A stretch of 64,000 nt of DNA, taken from assembly GCA_017311185.1 (NCBI GenBank), contig JAESUZ010005104.1, forward strand, positions 186,001 through 250,000, given 5' to 3'. Below the pieces are notes generated by a model. It was not told where the DNA came from and did no database searches. It worked only from the letters and a program-made list of their open reading frames with translations. Below, one piece after another: positions 43,665 through 64,000 of this stretch. This stretch comes from Proteles cristata cristata (lineage: Eukaryota; Chordata; Mammalia; Carnivora; Hyaenidae). The position numbers were made by a program, and so were the translations under genes. The number at the start of each line of letters is the position of its first letter. The stretch's first letter is position 1.

Positions 43665-46190
43665 CTCTGTCCAGTCACTGCCAGTGCCCAGCAGCACCCC
43701 TCATCCACCCACCCACCAACTCCTCCCTGAAAGGCTTTTTTGGAAGACCTCCAGGGCTGTCCCTAGGACCCAGAAGATGGATGGCCTTATCCCTCCTCCT
43801 CCCTGCCACTCAATCACCTTCCCACTGGGTGGGAAACACTCAGCTACAGCTCACCCAACCCAGGAAGGTGAGATCTGTAGTCAGAAGAGCCTGGGGCAGG
43901 AGGCTGATGCAGACCCCAGAAGAGGATGCAGGTTGGAAATCACTCCCCCACCCCAGGTCCCCCAGCCACTAGCCAGAGAGTGGCATTTTCAGATGCAGGA
44001 AGTGCTGAGGGTGGGCTGCCAGGCTACTGGCTTTGAGAAGAGGCCGGGCTCCATGCACCACCACAGGTTGGGTGTTTTCCACCTGCCTTCTCAGGGCTCA
44101 CCTGTGGATCACAGCAAATGACCAGACATCTGTAAAATACAAACTGGGACCTTTGCAGCCAACAGAGTAGCAGGAACTGGAGAATTCAGGATGTGTGCTG
44201 GGCTCCAGCAGAGCTAGCTGTAGGTCCACAAGCACGTTGCTATGGGGAGGAGGCACTTTTGCAGGTTGCCCAGAGAGTGCCCGGGCCAGGCTCCAGCCCC
44301 TTGTCTTGGCTCTTCTGCCAATCTGTGCAGGGTCCATGCTCATGTAGCTGGCCTGGCGGCCAGCCCAGACTTGTGCTGACCATTAGCACAAGTGCCAGCC
44401 CCTGCTGGGAGCACCCTGTGTAACCTTCCTCCTGTGAGTGGGACCCCTTGGAAGCCAGCGCTGGCCTGGCCCAGGAAGCCAGGGATTGGGGGTCACAGGA
44501 GAACAGAGCACACCAGAGTTATGTTACAGTCACTGAGAGCTCCTTGTTTCCAGCCCCACTCTAGGTGCTTTGAATGAATGCAGTTTTACTTCTGCCAAAG
44601 GCCAGGGCAAAAGAGAGCCGTGGATGGGGGTGGGGACTGTAGGGAGGAGCTCCAAGCCTAGCAGCAGGAAGGCTTGGCATCTGCCCCCAACCCTGGCCTT
44701 GGAGACCCTGTCCAGAAATGCTTGGGCCAAATCCAGTGGCAAGGCGTCTCTCGGGCCTGGCCAGACTCCCCACTGTGGGGAAGGGGAAGAACCCAAGGAT
44801 ATGGGCTCAAGATAGCTGTGATGGAACACCGCCCTGAAACCCAGGGTTTGCAGCAGAGCCAGCGAGTTGAGATTCCAGGGAGAATGAACTACTAGGTGGC
44901 CTAAGCTCCTTGCAGTGGGATGAGCTGCAGTGGAATGGGTCCCATGGCATAGAGGTCCTCAGCAGCCCCCCTGGGCCTGGGCAGCCAGAACCACAAACAA
45001 CCCCCAAATGCAAGTGTGTGTGATCCTGGGGTCTTGGCTATTGGTGGGGCTGCTGGAACAAAGGTCCTTAAGTCCTAGAGCCAGCCAGGCTGGTGTTTAG
45101 CCAGGAGTACAGGCCCAAGGCTACATCCCACACAAGCCCAGAGCTTTCTGACTCCTTTGGGCCCCAGGCATCAGCACAGTCCCAATGAGGTGAATGGCCA
45201 AGGTGGGCAGCTTGAGGGCCCTGGGGAGTCAGGCTGCTGCAGCCGGCCTCCAAAGCAGCTAACCCCAATGTGCCCACTACCCCTTCCCAAGGTTCACCCT
45301 TAGACCTAGCCCTACCCATGTCCTCAGTTCCAGGCCACTAGGACTTTCTACCAGCTTGAAGCCTACCCAAACCACTCTGCTTCCTCCTGCCCAGGGCCCC
45401 AGGCACCGCACCCAGGTGGCTGTGTCGCTCCAGCCAGGTGCTTTCCTGGCACCCTCGCTCCAGGTAGAGCAGCCAGATGGCCTCAGCCACTTATATCAAC
45501 AGCTCTCTCCCCTCCCAAGGGTAGGAATGGCATCCTTGCCTCCAAATTCCTTCAACCCTCACCAGGGCTCTGGGGACATCTGGGAGACTGGGACCCCAGC
45601 TGATCCCACAGCTCTCCGGACTGAAAATTCTCGGTGTTCTGAAGACTCTAAAAGTTGCCAATGTCCTGTCCAGCTCAAACCTTCTGTGACCTGGATGCCA
45701 GTGAAGCCATCTCCATCTAGGGCCCCTCAGCCAGCACCACCCTTCCCAGTAGGGACTGTGCCCCTGGTATCTGCTTGACTTTCAGCAGCCTAGGGGTGCT
45801 GTGTGCCTGTGGGGGTAGGGGGGGTGCCGGGACAGGAGGTGCTGGAGGGTGAGATGATGGCTGTGGGAGGGTGGGTCTGGGAGGGGGACACAGTCAAGAG
45901 ATGCTGCCAAGGCCAGTAGACAGGAAGAAGCGGTGGGAGAGCAGAGTGAGGTCCTTGCTGGCATTGCTGGGCAGTGGTCAGCGCAGGAAGTGTGTAGAGG
46001 CCAGGAAGTGTGTAGAGGCCCAGGTGCCAAGGCACCGACATCCACCGCCCTGCTGTCCAGGAAGTCTGTAGGCCACCCCCCATGCTGATTTACTTCTGGG
46101 CCTTGAGGTTGCCCAGGGCACAGGAAAAGGCGCCTCTGAATCCAAAGAAGGTTCAGGATAAAAACAAGTGCTAGCCCTGTTACCAGAGCC
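43665..46190. other. CLDN5-CDC45 intergenic spacer
   Basis: No coding exon recognised. The stretch is G+C-rich with few repeats. Overlapping frames on both strands are composition artefacts. Confidence 0.45.
45984..46019 (+). repeat. 18-bp exact tandem duplication
   Basis: CAGGAAGTGTGTAGAGGC at 45984-46001 is repeated exactly at 46002-46019; a degraded third relative (CAGGAAGTCTGTAGGCC) lies about 40 bp further on. Confidence 0.95.
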
Positions 46191-46194
46191 AAGA

Positions 46195-46450
46195 TTGAGG
46201 CACCAAAGCTAAAACAAACATTTTATTCCATTAAAAACCAATTGTGGGCATCTAAAACCATGGCCATAATTTACAGTCTAGTAAAACCCAGTTAATATAA
46301 ATAAGGAGAAGGAGGTCACATCGGAAGAAATCAAACTCTAGAAAAGAAAAAAAAAAAAGTAAATTTCAAACAATTCTGATCTCTCTCCAAATTAAGCGAA
46401 CAAAGTGCTCAGGCTTTGCCTCCGACATGCTGGTCTTGCTTCTGAGTCGC
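46195..46450 (-). terminator. A+T-rich 3'-UTR-like block with canonical AATAAA on the minus strand
   Basis: Read on the minus strand, an A+T-rich stretch with a long T run leads to GGAATAAAATG (AATAAA at 46227-46222), then a T/G-rich segment (TTTGTTTTAGCTTTGG). This is how a mammalian mRNA 3' end looks. It could be a distal CDC45 polyadenylation site (3' UTR of about 1.75 kb), the end of an unannotated transcript, or a 3'-UTR fragment from a retrocopy. I see no A-tail at its end, which argues against a retrocopy. Confidence 0.35.
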
Positions 46451-46459
46451 CTCTACCAC

Positions 46460-47400
46460 TCACACAGGTGAGGAGTGGTGACCATGGGTGGAGGGCCACC
46501 CTGGAATGACCGAGGTGCCCACTGGCTGGTCCAGGCTGTCATTTGCTTGAGCACCTCCATGGCCTCAAGGCCCTCCACCACCGTATCGCTGTGGGCATCT
46601 AACAACCCTGCCAGTGCCCTGTCCAGCCTCAGCCCTGTGGTGCCTTCACAAGGGTTCTCCCCTGGCCTGGAATGCCGCCTCATACTGTCCCCCCACCCAC
46701 CTTCCCTTCCTGGCTGGCTCACCACACACACCGTCATGGTGGCAGGGCAAACAGCAGCACTGGTGTCATCACTGAGCAGGCTACAGGGGAGGGGTATGTC
46801 TCAAACACCAGCCCCCGCCCGAGAGTCCCCACGTGTAGCCTTTGATTTGTGTCATAAACATATACCCTGCCCCTATTTGAAGGCTCAGTGCTCACTATCC
46901 AAGGGGTGTTAGGCCCGTTTCCGATGAGGAAACCACCATAGCCTGGTGAGGTACCCAACAGACCTTGCTGAAGACCCAAAGGGTCTGAGCCCAAAGCTCT
47001 TCCCCAACACGAGCCCCTTTATGCCCTAGCCTACCCTGAAAGAGGGGCTGTGGGGCCCCTGAGACCCCCTATATCATTCTTAGCGGAGCCCACTGGATCC
47101 CTGACACAGGAAGGACACCTGCCTTCCACAGCTTCCAGCTCACTATGGATGGTGGGGGAGTAGGAAGACTCTGGGCCAGAACAAGGGGACCCCCTACCTC
47201 AGAGCCTTGACAAGGCCTGTCTACCCCAGCAGTGGCTCCAGCCCAGGGCTCAAGGAGATGCGGGACTGGGTGTGGGCAACTACTGTGCAGGTGGCCCTTC
47301 AAGAGAGATGGCATGAGTGGCAGTGGGGAGAGTCCCGGCTGGTGAGCATCACTGTGAACTTCCAGTGACAGCCTCACATGGGTGCAGGCCCACACAGACG
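46460..47400. other. Intergenic spacer with L2 and MIR remnants
   Basis: 46640-46725 resembles L2 (TGGCCTGGAATGCCGCCTCA). 46905-47030 resembles a MIR on the minus strand (CGTTTCCGATGAGGAAACC). The 94-codon minus frame at 46453-46737 overlaps the L2 piece and is not called. Confidence 0.45.
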
Positions 47401-47404
47401 ACAT

Positions 47405-47410
47405 TTTATA
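47405..47410 (-). terminator. CDC45: Candidate CDC45 polyadenylation signal (TATAAA variant)
   Basis: On the minus strand TATAAA is followed by a T/G-rich stretch (TGTCGTCTGTGTG), which suits cleavage. It would give a 3' UTR of about 560 nt. No canonical AATAAA lies between the stop codon and this point. This is a candidate only; a second lies further on at 46222. Confidence 0.3.
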
Positions 47411-47958
47411 GTTACCGATGAGTGGCTGCCAACAGCTTTGTTTTCTCCTAAGTCAAGCACACAAGAGACTGGATAGAAGCCTCCGTGGGCTCTTGCCTAG
47501 GGCCTGATACAAAGCTGCAAAGGCAGCAAGGCTCCAGGTGCCCCCCACCAAGCGGTCACCCTCTTTTCTGGCAGTGCCAGGAGGCCTGCGTTTTGCTCAC
47601 TGATGTCCAGCCCACTGTGTGATCAGGAGAGGGTAAACGCCAGCTCCTGCTGAAAGAGTCCCAGGAGCTTAATGAAATTAGCTCCTTCAAAAATCCCCCA
47701 TTGTGGTACTGCCGCCAGCCAGGGACAGACATCCTCGGGAAAAATGTGTTGGTCCCAAATCTCGGGAACACTGGTTGGGTCTGAAACCCAAGCAGAAAAG
47801 CCTGGCTTAAGGGAAAGAGCAGACAACTCAAAGCAGGGAATGAGGGGCCCTCTTTACACTTCAACAGGGCCGGCTTTGTGGCAGGGCCACCCCCCCAGCC
47901 TCCTCCTCCGAGCCCCCCTGAACTCTCCAGCACCCCACTCCACCCCCACATCTCACCA

Positions 47959-64000
<16,042 letters not shown>

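Noticed and set aside
46453..46737. 94-codon minus-strand frame with a good Kozak ATG, next to a polyadenylation block
   Set aside because: Looked like a short gene with its 3' UTR, but part of it matches an L2 remnant and no protein family is recognised; only the polyadenylation block is kept as a finding.

Overview
The window is nuclear DNA of a mammal in the order Carnivora, most likely a cat or other feliform. About thirty tRNA-Lys-derived carnivore SINEs (head GGCGCCTGGGTGGCTCAGT, CT-rich body, AATAAA tail) are spread over both strands. Their body reads 'ATGATCTCACGGTT...GGGTTCGAGCCCCG', which from memory fits feliform better than canine copies. Coding sequence is sparse, introns are real, and there is no bacterial, plasmid or phage signal. 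I found no CRISPR array, operon or undescribed multi-gene system.

Two protein-coding genes can be supported. CLDN5 (claudin-5, tight junctions of endothelium) is complete on the + strand at 42318-42974, in one exon, with a GC-rich promoter and a likely polyadenylation signal at 43627. CDC45 (replicative helicase subunit) is on the - strand; its last eight coding exons lie between 63528 and 47959, and its earlier exons lie beyond the right edge. The two genes converge tail to tail with about 5 kb between stop codons. This CDC45/CLDN5 pair matches the human 22q11.2 arrangement.

Region by region: 1-12.8 kb is repeat-rich intergenic DNA (old L1, L2, MIR, Tigger-like DNA transposon, young SINEs and one young L1 tail). 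At 12.8-13.5 kb there is an isolated CpG-rich block with two NRF-1-like palindromes, probably a promoter of an unrecognised transcript. From 13.5 to 38.4 kb the DNA is again dominated by repeats, including a young 1.1-kb L1 fragment, LTR-like blocks and a very old L1 tract with many SINEs inserted. From 38.5 to 42.3 kb it is largely unique, G+C-rich flank leading into CLDN5. From 43.6 to 47.9 kb lies the intergenic spacer. From 48 to 64 kb lie the CDC45 exons, with three young L1 3' ends and three SINEs in its introns, all antisense to the gene.

The two genes do not act in one pathway; their neighbourhood is inherited synteny. The most interesting points are the stop-free frame running upstream of the claudin-5 start, the orphan CpG island, a minisatellite that has grown inside a MIR element, nested young L1 insertions in one CDC45 intron (one with a possible 3' transduction), and an unassigned polyadenylation block between the two genes.
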